Numbered from the stretch's first letter, positions 37,252-45,600 are shown. The stretch: DNA of 64,000 bases from Brevundimonas sp. NIBR11 (GCF_027912535.1 NZ_CP115465.1:724001-788000); one strand, 5' to 3'. Program-made: numbers and translations. The notes: generated from the letters alone by a model not told the origin.

Positions 37252-38261
37252 GCCGCAGCCGGCAGCGTGGTGATGCCGCCGAAACGTCGGTTCAGTCTCC
37301 ATGCCACCGCCGTGTCGACGATGGTCTGAAAGTCGGAAATCTCTGGCTTCCAGGTCAATCTCTTCATCGCGCGTGCGGGATCGGCGACCAGGATCGGCGG
37401 ATCTCCGGCACGGCGGTCCCCAACCGAGTAGACAGGAGGCCGGCCGCACGCCTGTCCAACGGCCTCGATGACCTCCAGCACCGACGTGCCCTGTCCCCGA
37501 CCCAGGTTCATCGCCTCGAAGCCCTGATCCACGGTGGATAGGCCCAGCGCCAGGACGTGCGCCCGCGCCAGGTCCGCCACGTGGATGTAGTCCCGCACGC
37601 AGGATCCGTCGTCCGTCGGGAAGTCTCGCCCGAACACCGTCAGCGGACGGGAGCCGGTAAGCGCCGCCTCTATGGCCAGAGGGATCAGGTGCGTCTCGGG
37701 ATCGTGCGCCTCGCCGAGTTCACCGTCAGGATCGGCCCCAGAGGCGTTGAAGTATCTCAGCGCGACCGCCTCCATGCCGAAGGCGGCGCAGTTGGCGGCG
37801 ATCATCCGCTCGCCCGCCAGCTTGCTGTCGCCATAGGGATTGATCGGGTTCAGCACGTCGGTTTCGGACAGGGCCGAAAGGCCGGCGGGCGTTCCATAGA
37901 CCGCCGCCGTCGACGAGAAGATCAGCCGAGCCACGCCGTTGTCCCGCATGGCGGACAGCACGGCCGCGACGCCGTTGACGTTGTGATCCCAATACAAGTC
38001 AGGACGGTGCATCGACCGTCCGACCTCGATCAGCCCGGCGAAATGGATGACCCCGACGACCTTGTGGTCGCTCATCGTCCTGGCCAGCCGCTCCCGGTCC
38101 CGAACATCGCCCTGGACCAGCGGACCCCATTTCACGGCCTGGGCGTGACCATTGCTGAGGTCGTCATAGACAACGGGTTCGAGCCCGGCCTGGGCCAAGG
38201 CCTTGCAGGTATGGGAGCCGATATAGCCGGCGCCGCCCGTCACGAGGATTGTATCGCCCAC
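37248..38261 (-). CDS. galE: UDP-glucose 4-epimerase
   Basis: 337 residues, the normal GalE length. NAD motif TGGAGYIGSH at the N-terminus, FAGLIEVGRSM, catalytic Ser in SSTAAVYG and the Tyr-Lys pair in NPYGDSKLAGE, with RDYIHVADLARAHV and the C-terminal AWRLNRRFGG. It converts UDP-glucose to UDP-galactose in the cytoplasm. First gene of a minus-strand set with the GH1-like gene (4-base overlap) and the Glf fusion, giving a route UDP-Glc to UDP-Gal to UDP-Galf. Confidence 0.95.
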   Translation of the reverse strand: MGDTILVTGGAGYIGSHTCKALAQAGLEPVVYDDLSNGHAQAVKWGPLVQGDVRDRERLARTMSDHKVVGVIHFAGLIEVGRSMHRPDLYWDHNVNGVAAVLSAMRDNGVARLIFSSTAAVYGTPAGLSALSETDVLNPINPYGDSKLAGERMIAANCAAFGMEAVALRYFNASGADPDGELGEAHDPETHLIPLAIEAALTGSRPLTVFGRDFPTDDGSCVRDYIHVADLARAHVLALGLSTVDQGFEAMNLGRGQGTSVLEVIEAVGQACGRPPVYSVGDRRAGDPPILVADPARAMKRLTWKPEISDFQTIVDTAVAWRLNRRFGGITTLPAAA

Positions 38262-38339
38262 CGTGTCAGCTCCAGCCGCAGGTGGAGGGGGTCGAGGGGG
38301 AACCCAGCGGACGACACTCCAGGATGGCTCGCCTGGACA

Positions 38340-38864
38340 TCAGCCCACGTACCGCTGGTATTCTTCGGCATAGCGCAGCGTCAGTCTTTCCTGATCCTCG
38401 GCCTTCTCGCGCAGCTCCAGGAACCAGCCTGATTCTTCTTCATACATGTGGGTCAGGACCGCACCCTCGATATGCTCCCACTTGTCGAGCCAGGCTTCGT
38501 CCGACGGAGGAATACGCTCCAACTCGGCCATCTGGTTCTTGGCAACGGTCTGTTCGAGATACGCCTGCGCCGCGTGAGCCTTTTCGTCAGCGTGGCCGAG
38601 GGCGGGATACAGGACGATCTCTTCGGCGAGCGAATGCCCGTTGAGCACGAGAGCCAACGTCTTCATGGCCGCAGTCCGGTCGGCGGCGCGCTTGGCGAGC
38701 TTGCCAGTCGTGAAGGCCTCGCGGATTTGGTCGTGGTGATCGATGACAAGGCTCAACCAGTCGCCCGGCGCCGCCGCGGCGCGCGCTTCCGCCGTCGCTT
38801 CCGCCCGCTTGTCTTCGTCGGGTTGGGGCGTGACGGCGGCGGCGATCTTGTCGATGATGGACAT
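38340..38864 (-). CDS. Hemerythrin domain-containing protein
   Basis: 174 residues from ATG 38864; an upstream in-frame ATG at 38909 adds an unlikely leader. Four-helix bundle with di-iron ligand motifs: LVIDHHDQIREAF (His 43/44), LNGHSLAEEIVLYPAL (His 77, Glu 81) and LTHMYEEE (His 139, Glu 143). Soluble bacterial hemerythrins bind oxygen or nitric oxide or act in redox stress. It is divergent from the microprotein operon at 39114 with a 249-base shared upstream region. Confidence 0.9.
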   Translation of the reverse strand: MSIIDKIAAAVTPQPDEDKRAEATAEARAAAAPGDWLSLVIDHHDQIREAFTTGKLAKRAADRTAAMKTLALVLNGHSLAEEIVLYPALGHADEKAHAAQAYLEQTVAKNQMAELERIPPSDEAWLDKWEHIEGAVLTHMYEEESGWFLELREKAEDQERLTLRYAEEYQRYVG

Positions 38865-38901
38865 GGATTTTTCCGATGAGCTGAGGCCGAGAGAAGCCCG
38901 C

Positions 38902-38918
38902 GGAACCACGATCGTTCC
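38902..38918. promoter_or_regulatory. GGAAC-n7-GTTCC inverted repeat between hemerythrin and DUF3606 genes
   Basis: GGAAC (38902-38906) and GTTCC (38914-38918) place an EcfG-like -35 box on each strand of a divergent region. Neither has a convincing GTT at 16-17 bases, so the element may be an operator rather than two promoters. Its location 38 bases upstream of the hemerythrin start fits a regulatory role. Confidence 0.3.
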
Positions 38919-39113
38919 TCTGTCACGGAGCCGACTTTGTGCGCTGCAGCGCCGCTGTGGCGACTGCCCGACCTGAGGCTTGGGCAGCGTGGACGGGGCT
39001 TGATGGCCTGTCGGAACTTTGGCTCATCCAGCTGCCCGTGGCGGCTGTGTCGACCTCGAGACTTAGGAACGGCGCTGTCGCCCGCCTCGTTGTTCGCGTG
39101 GAAGGAGACACTC

Positions 39114-39296
39114 ATGTCAGACGACAAGACCCGCTCGGGCGGCCTGGATCGAAAACTCATCAGCCTTTCGGAGGATTATGAGGTCCGGGACTGGGCCGCC
39201 AAATTCGGAGTAACCGAAAAAGCGCTTCGGGATGCGGTCGCGCGCGTCGGCGCCCGGGCCGAGGACGTCCAGCGCGAGCTCGGAGGGGGGCGCTGA
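39114..39296 (+). CDS. DUF3606 domain-containing protein
   Basis: 60 residues from ATG 39114, with AAGGAGACACTC upstream. KLISLSEDYEVRDWAAKFGVT then EKALRDAVARVG is the DUF3606 pattern, a short helix-turn-helix-like fold. Function unknown; the family is common near stress genes in alphaproteobacteria. Its stop overlaps the next ATG by one base (TGATG). Confidence 0.9.
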   Translation: MSDDKTRSGGLDRKLISLSEDYEVRDWAAKFGVTEKALRDAVARVGARAEDVQRELGGGR

Positions 39297-39463
39297 TGGA
39301 CGGGGCATGGGAGGCTTGGCCCTGGGGCCTCGTCATCATTGGCGGTCCCCTCCTGCTTGGCGGGGTGCTGGCCTGGGTCAAGCTGCGAAGCGCCAAGGCT
39401 CCGGACGCGGACCCCGGCACCCCGTCGAACGATCCCTCCAAGGGGATGACCGGACATGACTAA
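39296..39463 (+). CDS. Small single-pass membrane protein
   Basis: 55 residues from ATG 39296, too short to appear in a usual gene list. Residues 9-28 form one hydrophobic helix (WGLVIIGGPLLLGGVLAW), followed by a polar Pro/Asp-rich tail. GGAGGGGGG lies upstream as ribosome site, and the start shares one base with the DUF3606 stop. Translational coupling and a clean helix support a real gene. Function unknown. Confidence 0.7.
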   Translation: MDGAWEAWPWGLVIIGGPLLLGGVLAWVKLRSAKAPDADPGTPSNDPSKGMTGHD

Positions 39464-39686
39464 CCCTCGTGACCAAGGCGGCCCCCAAGGCGACCCCGGC
39501 GAGGCCAACCGAGGCATCGGCCAGGAGAGGGTCGGGGAACCGTCTCCCTCTCCGCGTCAGCGCGCGACGCTCGCTGGGACGGCCGGGGGGCCGGGCTCAG
39601 GGGCCGGAGAAACCCGCGCGCCTGACGACGACGGGGCTCCGGCTACGGAGGAGGAGCGCGCGGTTCGGGATCACGGTCGACCCTAG
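39456..39686 (+). CDS. Small disordered hydrophilic protein
   Basis: 76 residues from ATG 39456, overlapping the previous gene by 8 bases. Composition is dominated by Gly, Ala, Pro, Arg and Glu with no hydrophobic stretch; probably unfolded, like desiccation- or stress-linked proteins of similar composition. An alternative frame (39469-39717) exists, but this one is better placed in the micro-operon. Confidence 0.5.
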   Translation: MTNPRDQGGPQGDPGEANRGIGQERVGEPSPSPRQRATLAGTAGGPGSGAGETRAPDDDGAPATEEERAVRDHGRP

Positions 39687-39740
39687 AACGCCTGAACCGT
39701 CGCCACCAGCAGCATGAAGGCAGTTTTGAAGGAGGCTTCG

Positions 39741-39947
39741 ATGAGCGTTGCCGACCCCGGCAAAAATCGGATCTCAAACTCAGGCCAAGTCTCGATTACG
39801 CCTGAGCGGTGGTCTGAAACCGCCCGAACTAAAGGGGCGTCCGCGCCTCGCGAGGAGCGATCGTTCGCGCCGAATATCGACCTTGGGCGCAAACCTGTCC
39901 CTAAGAGCGAATGTCTTTCGCAGATGCGGCGTCGAGGGACCGCCTGA
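39741..39947 (+). CDS. Small hypothetical protein
   Basis: 68 residues from ATG 39741, preceded by an excellent GAAGGAGG at the right distance. The upstream ATG 39714 would place that ribosome site inside the gene. Polar and basic, with SVADPGKNRISNSGQVSITPERW. No domain recognised. Ends 22 bases before the GH65-like gene and may be co-transcribed with it. Confidence 0.5.
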   Translation: MSVADPGKNRISNSGQVSITPERWSETARTKGASAPREERSFAPNIDLGRKPVPKSECLSQMRRRGTA

Positions 39948-39969
39948 TGGTCTCCTTGGCCCGCAAACG

Positions 39970-42039
39970 ATGACCCATCCCATCAGCCCGCCGCAGGCGC
40001 GAGGTCCCCGCAACGGCGACCTGCCGGCCTATGTCGGCAACGGCCTGGTGGGACTTCGCGTCCGAGAGCAGCCCTTGCAGGCGGGAATGATGATCGTGAG
40101 CGGCTTCGCGGGCGAGCATCCGGAACGGCGGATCGAGGCCGCGGCTCCGGCGCCCTACCCACTGGCCGGGGATCTAGCCCTCGACGGCGTCTGGCTCAGC
40201 GACCAGCCGACCGGCGTATCCGACCTGCGCCAGAGTTACGACTTCGCCACCGGCGAACTCACCAGCAGCTTCCGCTTCGAGGCGGCCGGAACGACGGCCG
40301 AGGTGACTGTCCTGACCTTTGCCAGTCGCACCGCGCCGTCGATCGTTCTGCAGGAGGTCTCCGTGCAGCCCGATAGGCCTTGCGATGTCGAGCTCCGAGC
40401 GGTGATCGAAACGGCGGGCGTGCGAGGCGGGGTCGTCCGCCGTCGGACCGATACCCCGGGGGAGCCGGACCCCGTTTGCGACGGGTCCATGCTCTGGGCG
40501 TCGGAGGGCGGCCTGAGCAGCTGCGGCCTCGCCCTCGTCACGCAGATTCTTGGCGGCGAGGCCGAACGGAGCGTGCGGACCTGGGATGTGACGGGTCCGA
40601 TCCGCACCGACTATCGGGTGCGCGGGCGCTCGGACCGCCCGATCCGGCTCCGCCAAATGGCGGGTGTGGCGCCCTCGGTTATCCATGAACGCCCGGACGA
40701 AGAGGCCGTGCGGCGTGTCGCCCGAGCCAGGGCGACCGGGTTCGACTGTCTCAGAGAACGCAACCGCGCGGCCTGGGCGGACCTCTGGGACGGTCGGATC
40801 GTCGTCCACGGGGCGACGGCCGAACATCAGGCGATCATCGATGCGGCCGTCTTCTATCTGAACTGTTCGACCCACCCGGCGTCACCGGCCGCGACGTCGA
40901 TCTTCGGCCTCGCGACCTGGCACGACTACACATACTATTTTGGGCACGTGATGTGGGACATCGACGCCTTCTGCGTCCCGCCCCTGCTTTTCCTCCAGCC
41001 GGAGGCGGCGCGGGCCATGCTGGACTTCCGGACGCGGGGTCTGGAGGCGGCGAGGGGCAACGCGCGCCTGTCGGGCCGTCGGGGACTGCAGTTTCCGTGG
41101 GAGGCCGCCCCTCTGTCAGGGGAAGAGGCCTCGCCGGGCGGCGGCGACGGGGCGGCGCACGAGGATCATGGCTCCTTGCACACCGCGCGAGCCTTTGGTC
41201 TCTACGCCGATGTGACGGGCGACCCCGCCTTCCTGGACGAAGACGCCTGGCCGGTTCTGTCGGGCGTGGCGGACTGGATCGTCAGCCGTGTTACGCGCAC
41301 CGACCGGGGTTTCGAGCTTCTGAGGGCGACCGGGCCTGCCGAGGTGCCGGAACCACCGGACAACGACGCCTTCACCCTGATGGCCGCCGGATGTGTCCTC
41401 CGCCGCGCTATCCGGGCCGCCGAACAGACGGGACGGGCGGCGCCCGAAGCCTGGCGTCGGGTCGAAGAGGCGCTCTACTTGCCCGTGCGCTCGGACGGCG
41501 TCATCGCCGCGCATGACGGGTTCAGGATCTCCGAGCCCAAGGGAGCGACGCCGTCGCCGCTGGCGGGTCTCTTCCCCTATGACCATCCGGCCGGCAGTCG
41601 TGAGAGTCAAAGCACGCTCGACTTCTATCTGGAGCATTGGTCCGAATATGTGGGCGCCCCGATGTTCCCAGCCTTCTACGCCACCTGGGCCGCAATGGCG
41701 GGCGATCGCGACCTGGCGCTTAAACTCTTCGAAGAAGGATACGCGGCCTACGATCAGGGCCGGTTTCACCAGTGTCTGGAGTACCGGCCGGACCATCCGG
41801 ACAGCGCGGTCAGGGCCGGGCCCTTCTTCGCCAATCTGGGCGGGATGCTGATGGGCCTGATGTTCGGCCTGCCGGGCATCCGCGTCGACGACGGCGATCC
41901 CCGCGAATGGGCGCACCGCCCCGTCGTCCTGCCTCGCGGCTGGACCGCCATCGAGATCGGTCGCGTGTGGATCCGGGGCAGGCCGATGCGCCTCGTCGCC
42001 CGGGACGGGGCGGACCGCGCGGAGCTGATCCCGCTTTGA
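39970..42039 (+). CDS. GH65-family glycoside hydrolase/phosphorylase-like protein
   Basis: 689 residues from ATG 39970 (an upstream ATG in the same frame at 39748 overlaps the preceding small gene). N-terminal beta-sandwich (about 10-260: YVGNGLVGLRV ... LDGVWLSDQPTG) then an alpha/alpha barrel. FGLATWHDYTYYFGHVMWDIDAF is the GH65 signature. HEDHGSLHTARAFGLYADVTGD aligns with the general-acid Glu region, and a short C-terminal beta part ends the protein. Related enzymes act on trehalose, maltose, kojibiose or glucosyl-galactose. No signal peptide. Whether it is a phosphorylase or a hydrolase cannot be told by eye. Confidence 0.82.
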   Translation: MTHPISPPQARGPRNGDLPAYVGNGLVGLRVREQPLQAGMMIVSGFAGEHPERRIEAAAPAPYPLAGDLALDGVWLSDQPTGVSDLRQSYDFATGELTSSFRFEAAGTTAEVTVLTFASRTAPSIVLQEVSVQPDRPCDVELRAVIETAGVRGGVVRRRTDTPGEPDPVCDGSMLWASEGGLSSCGLALVTQILGGEAERSVRTWDVTGPIRTDYRVRGRSDRPIRLRQMAGVAPSVIHERPDEEAVRRVARARATGFDCLRERNRAAWADLWDGRIVVHGATAEHQAIIDAAVFYLNCSTHPASPAATSIFGLATWHDYTYYFGHVMWDIDAFCVPPLLFLQPEAARAMLDFRTRGLEAARGNARLSGRRGLQFPWEAAPLSGEEASPGGGDGAAHEDHGSLHTARAFGLYADVTGDPAFLDEDAWPVLSGVADWIVSRVTRTDRGFELLRATGPAEVPEPPDNDAFTLMAAGCVLRRAIRAAEQTGRAAPEAWRRVEEALYLPVRSDGVIAAHDGFRISEPKGATPSPLAGLFPYDHPAGSRESQSTLDFYLEHWSEYVGAPMFPAFYATWAAMAGDRDLALKLFEEGYAAYDQGRFHQCLEYRPDHPDSAVRAGPFFANLGGMLMGLMFGLPGIRVDDGDPREWAHRPVVLPRGWTAIEIGRVWIRGRPMRLVARDGADRAELIPL

Positions 42040-42135
42040 TGCCGTGGCTCATTGGCCCGAACCCCGAATAGCAATCGGCGATCAACCGAGGCGGAGGCAA
42101 GGCCAGACAAATGCGCTCACGGCCATGTCGTTCTT

Positions 42136-42348
42136 TCAGTCGGACGACTGGGTTTTGGGGCCGTCGCCGACTGCGACGGTCTTTTCTGCTCCTGCCCATT
42201 TCCCGGCGAGACCGGGCACTTCCTCAAGCTGGCGCACCTCGTCAAATCGACCGCGCTCCTCGCGATACCGCACGATCTCGAAGCCATGGCCCTGGAGCTC
42301 AGGAACGGAGTCCAGATCGGCGGCGCTGGCGGTGTTTAGATCGATCAT
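42136..42348 (-). CDS. Helix-hairpin-helix (ComEA-like) small protein
   Basis: 70 residues from ATG 42348; the longer frame adds an unlikely leader. IDLNTASAADLDSVPELQGHGFEIV and GRFDEVRQLEEVPGL are the two hairpins of a ComEA/DUF655-type HhH domain, normally a DNA-binding fold. There is no signal peptide or membrane anchor, unlike ComEA. It is alone on the minus strand between plus-strand genes. GGAAC-N16-GCTT at 42397-42421 on its upstream side is a weak stress-promoter candidate. Confidence 0.75.
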   Translation of the reverse strand: MIDLNTASAADLDSVPELQGHGFEIVRYREERGRFDEVRQLEEVPGLAGKWAGAEKTVAVGDGPKTQSSD

Positions 42349-42505
42349 TTCTTTTGATCCCTGTCTGTGGTTCAGCCCCGAAAAATGGTTGGAAGAAAGC
42401 GCTTCAGCGACGTCATGTTCCTTGGGGACCTTCGTCGCCGACGATGGCGCTGCGACGCCAACAACGTGAACCCGCCGCGATTGAGCGAGTTTCAGGAGGA
42501 TGGCC

Positions 42506-42814
42506 ATGCTCGATCCCCAGACCTGTCGACGCGCCCTGCGGGAGATTGGCGAGATCGCCGCCGTGGCGGTCCTGGACGGCAGCCAGATGACCGAGCAGGA
42601 GGCGCTTCAGACGATCGCCGCGATCGCCGAGTGGGTGCGGGAAGAGGCGCCGGTGGACGGGGCCCCGTGCACCGAGACCGTGCGTTCGCTCAACGCCCTG
42701 ACCGTCTCCCGCGATTTTGACACCATGAGCGATTGGGAAGCGATGAAGCTGTTCGGCGCCGTGCTGGACGCTCTGCATCAATCGGATGCAACGGCTATGC
42801 CCGCAGCCGTCTGA
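42506..42814 (+). CDS. Hypothetical protein
   Basis: 102 residues from ATG 42506, because CAGGAGGA lies six bases before it and would touch an ATG at 42500. All-helical and mildly acidic, with LREIGEIAAVAVLDGSQMTEQEAL, IAEWVREEAP and SDWEAMKLFGAVLDAL. No known domain recognised. Converges with the esterase gene at 12 bases. Confidence 0.65.
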   Translation: MLDPQTCRRALREIGEIAAVAVLDGSQMTEQEALQTIAAIAEWVREEAPVDGAPCTETVRSLNALTVSRDFDTMSDWEAMKLFGAVLDALHQSDATAMPAAV

Positions 42815-42825
42815 CCCTTCGTCGG

Positions 42826-43401
42826 TCAGGCCTGCGAAAGGTCCGCGACGGCCGGACGCAGGGCGGCGATCACGTGGGGTGCGAGATTGCGGGCGATGAT
42901 CTCGATGCCGCGCGCATTGGGGTGGATCCGGTCCGCCAGGCTGAGCATCGGGTTCAAAGCCACACCCTCAAGCAGGAAGGGATAGAGCGCCACGCCATGT
43001 GCGCGGGCGGCGTCGTGAAAGACGGCGTCGAAGGCTTGGGCCCGGGCGCCGAGCCAGGGCGGAGCACGCATTCCGCACAGTAGCACGGGGATCGACCGAG
43101 CGCGGAGGCGGGCGAGAATGGCGTCGAGGTCCGCTCGCATTCGCTCGAGCGGGATCGACTGCATCAGATCGTTCGCGCCGAGCGCCACGACGCACAGCGT
43201 GGTCTCTTTGGCCACGGATCGATCCAGCCGCCTCAAGCCGTCGCGTATCGCATCGCCGGAGACGCCGGCCCCGACGACCTTGATGTCCACACCGCACGCC
43301 GCCACCGCCGCCTGCAGTCTGACGGGCAGGGCCTCGCTCGCGCGAAGCCCGTAGCCCGCGGAGATGGAATCGCCGAGGAGGGTGACGATAGGGCGAGTCA
43401 T
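42826..43401 (-). CDS. Arylesterase / SGNH (TesA-like) hydrolase
   Basis: 191 residues from ATG 43401, overlapping the glycosylase stop (ATGA). Blocks: VTLLGDSISAGYGL (Ser), VGAGVSGDAI (Gly), VALGANDLMQSI (Asn) and ADRIHPNARG (Asp-His). No signal peptide, so unlike periplasmic TesA it should be cytoplasmic. Last gene of the phosphatase-NnrD-glycosylase unit. Confidence 0.9.
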   Translation of the reverse strand: MTRPIVTLLGDSISAGYGLRASEALPVRLQAAVAACGVDIKVVGAGVSGDAIRDGLRRLDRSVAKETTLCVVALGANDLMQSIPLERMRADLDAILARLRARSIPVLLCGMRAPPWLGARAQAFDAVFHDAARAHGVALYPFLLEGVALNPMLSLADRIHPNARGIEIIARNLAPHVIAALRPAVADLSQA

Positions 43402-43973
43402 GACTGCGCTGGGCTCACGAACGCACGACTGAGGTAGGGCGAGCTCGGCCGGCCGAACCGCCACGGGGTCGCTGCGCCGTGCCGGATGCCGATGCGAGGT
43501 CCGCTCACGACAGGCTCCCGCGCGCCCGAGGTCAGGGAGAAGGGCGGTTCGTCGATCGGCAGTCCGTTCAGCGCGCTGGTGACGCCGAGCGCCTGACACA
43601 GACGTCCGGGGCCGGCGCAGAGCTGGTTGGTTGGGCGACTGCCTCGGCGCTCCAGCATCATCTCCAGTCCCTGAAGGGGCTGGAGGGCGCGGATCAGGAC
43701 AGCGCTGCCAGCCGCCTTGGAATTGCAGACGATGTTGAGACACCAGTGCAGACCGTAGATCCTGTAGACATAGGCCCGGCCGATCGGGCCGAACATCGGG
43801 GCGTTTCGAGGCGTCGGCCCGCGAAAGCTATGGGAGGCCGGATCGAGACGGTCGTAGGCTTCGGTCTCGACGATGATCCCGCCCACCCCGTCCACGAGAA
43901 GGGTCGCGCCGATCAGGTCGCGCGCCGCCTGCGGGGCCGGCTTCGCCAGGACATCGGACAGGCTTTTCACCAC
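43398..43973 (-). CDS. mpg: DNA-3-methyladenine glycosylase (AAG/MPG type)
   Basis: 191 residues, typical of bacterial AAG. IIVETEAYDRLDPASHSF (catalytic Glu), GPIGRAYVYRIYGLHWCLNIVC (DNA-intercalating Tyr region) and LCAGPGRLCQALGV are the family signatures. It removes alkylated and deaminated purines to start base-excision repair. The gene is between NnrD and the esterase, two bases after the former, so they are surely co-transcribed. Confidence 0.95.
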   Translation of the reverse strand: MVKSLSDVLAKPAPQAARDLIGATLLVDGVGGIIVETEAYDRLDPASHSFRGPTPRNAPMFGPIGRAYVYRIYGLHWCLNIVCNSKAAGSAVLIRALQPLQGLEMMLERRGSRPTNQLCAGPGRLCQALGVTSALNGLPIDEPPFSLTSGAREPVVSGPRIGIRHGAATPWRFGRPSSPYLSRAFVSPAQS

Positions 43974-43975
43974 CT

Positions 43976-44851
43976 CTAGTCGGCCGCCTCGATCGTGGCG
44001 CAGATTCGCGCCAGAACGATCGGCAACTGGTCCGGAAGCTCTCGCGCCAGAAAGCCGAGTGGAGCCCCGGCGGCGGCCAGTGCGGCCCCGGCCTCTGCAT
44101 GAAGGACGACGCCCCAGAGGGCGGCGACGACCGGAGCCGCGCCGCGCGCCAGAAGGCCGCCCACGGCCCCTGCCAGGACATCGCCGGATCCGGACGTTCC
44201 AAGGCCCGCGACACCGCCTTCATGACGCCACGCGGTCCCATCCGGAGAGATGACGTAGGTGGTCGCCCCTTTCATCACCATGACCGACTGGAACATCGAG
44301 GCCGACTCTCGACCTGCGGCCAAAGGGTCGGCTTTGATGGCTTCCTTGTCGCATCCGAGCATCGACGCCATCTCGCCGGCGTGCGGCGTCAGGACGATGC
44401 GGCCCCTGGCGATCCCGGCGAAACGCCCGGCTTCGCGCCGGACGGGCAATGCGCCGGCATCGACGACGGCGGGCACGTCGCCAGCGTGACTCAGAAGGCG
44501 GACGGCCAACCGCCTTTCAGCGTCGCCGGTGTCCATGCCCGGGCCCAGCACCAGAGCGGAGGCGGAGGCGGCAGGCGTCATCAAGGGGGCGGCTATCCTC
44601 GACGCGGAGACGACAATCCTCGCTTCCGGGACCGTCGTCGCCATGGCCGCAGCGGCTGTGCGATCGGCTCGAATCTGAAGCTTGCCGGCCCCGACGCGCA
44701 GGGCCGAGACGCCCGCCAGGATGGAGGCGCCGGCCATGACCATGTCCCCGCCGACCACAAATACGGCCCCCCGATCCTCCTTGTCGCCGGCGACCGGCAG
44801 CCGGGGGAGGGGATGAGCGGCCAAGGCGGCGATGTCGAGGACGGCGGTCAC
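43976..44851 (-). CDS. nnrD: ADP-dependent NAD(P)H-hydrate dehydratase, stand-alone
   Basis: 291 residues from GTG 44851, coupled to the phosphatase stop (GTGA). Only the dehydratase half is present: GAVFVVGGDMVMAGAS, VLTPHAGEMASML and the catalytic GTSGSGDVLAGAVG, where the family usually has GTGGTGD. The epimerase half (NnrE), fused in most bacterial proteins, is missing. It repairs damaged, hydrated NADH and NADPH. Metabolite repair beside DNA-base repair suits a stress operon. Confidence 0.88.
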   Translation of the reverse strand: MTAVLDIAALAAHPLPRLPVAGDKEDRGAVFVVGGDMVMAGASILAGVSALRVGAGKLQIRADRTAAAAMATTVPEARIVVSASRIAAPLMTPAASASALVLGPGMDTGDAERRLAVRLLSHAGDVPAVVDAGALPVRREAGRFAGIARGRIVLTPHAGEMASMLGCDKEAIKADPLAAGRESASMFQSVMVMKGATTYVISPDGTAWRHEGGVAGLGTSGSGDVLAGAVGGLLARGAAPVVAALWGVVLHAEAGAALAAAGAPLGFLARELPDQLPIVLARICATIEAAD

Positions 44852-45600
44852 CGGGCAGCCACCTTGGCGTCCGGAGCCGTCGTCACCGGCGCGCCCTCCT
44901 GCACCAAGGGCGCGACGAAATTGTAGCCTTCGAGTTCAAGCCCGCCGTCGGGCTTGCGGGCATAGGTGGTGACGCCGCAGTTGGCGACGTCGCCTTCGGC
45001 GTCGATGGCGAGAATCTGGGCCTCGGTCAGTCCCTCCAGCAGATAGCGGAGGCACAGGACCACCACCTGATGGCCGACGATGAGAACCCTCTCGTCGCGA
45101 TGGTGCAGGCTCAATGTATCGAGTGCGGCCCGCAGACGAAGGATGACGTCACACCAGCTCTCTCCGCCCGGCGGACGATGGTAGAACTTCCCCAGTCGCC
45201 GTCGCGCTTCGGCCTGCTCGGGATAGCGCGCTTCGATGCCGGCGGTGGTCAGGCGATCGAGGATGCCGAACTCGCGTTCCCGCAGACGTTCGTCGATGCA
45301 GAAGGCGAGGTCGTCGCGGGCCAGACCGCCGGCCTCGGCGATGGCGGTCGCCGTCTGTTGGGCGCGCAGATAGGTCGAGGTCAGGACGACGGTCGGACGT
45401 TCGTCGCGAGGCAGGCCAGCGAACCATTTGCCAAGCGCCTCCGACTGTTCGTGGCCGAGGTCGCTGAGGGGAACATCGACGTCCCGGATGTCGAGATCGA
45501 TCTCTCCAAGCCCGGCCGCATGGGCGCGGTCTCGGGCGACGTTGCCGGCGCTTTGTCCGTGGCGGACAATCCAGAGGCGATCAGGCCAGGGTGAGGTCAT
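44848..45600 (-). CDS. Histidine phosphatase family protein
   Basis: 250 residues from ATG 45600, after GGGAGCGCCTGAG. A longer in-frame start lacks sense. Catalytic RHG motif in LWIVRHGQSAGN, TSTYLRAQQTA, EREFGILDR, GGESWCDVILR and second His in VLIVGHQVVVL make a phosphoglycerate-mutase-like phosphatase. Substrate unknown. First gene of the operon with nnrD, mpg and the esterase. Confidence 0.9.
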   Translation of the reverse strand: MTSPWPDRLWIVRHGQSAGNVARDRAHAAGLGEIDLDIRDVDVPLSDLGHEQSEALGKWFAGLPRDERPTVVLTSTYLRAQQTATAIAEAGGLARDDLAFCIDERLREREFGILDRLTTAGIEARYPEQAEARRRLGKFYHRPPGGESWCDVILRLRAALDTLSLHHRDERVLIVGHQVVVLCLRYLLEGLTEAQILAIDAEGDVANCGVTTYARKPDGGLELEGYNFVAPLVQEGAPVTTAPDAKVAAR

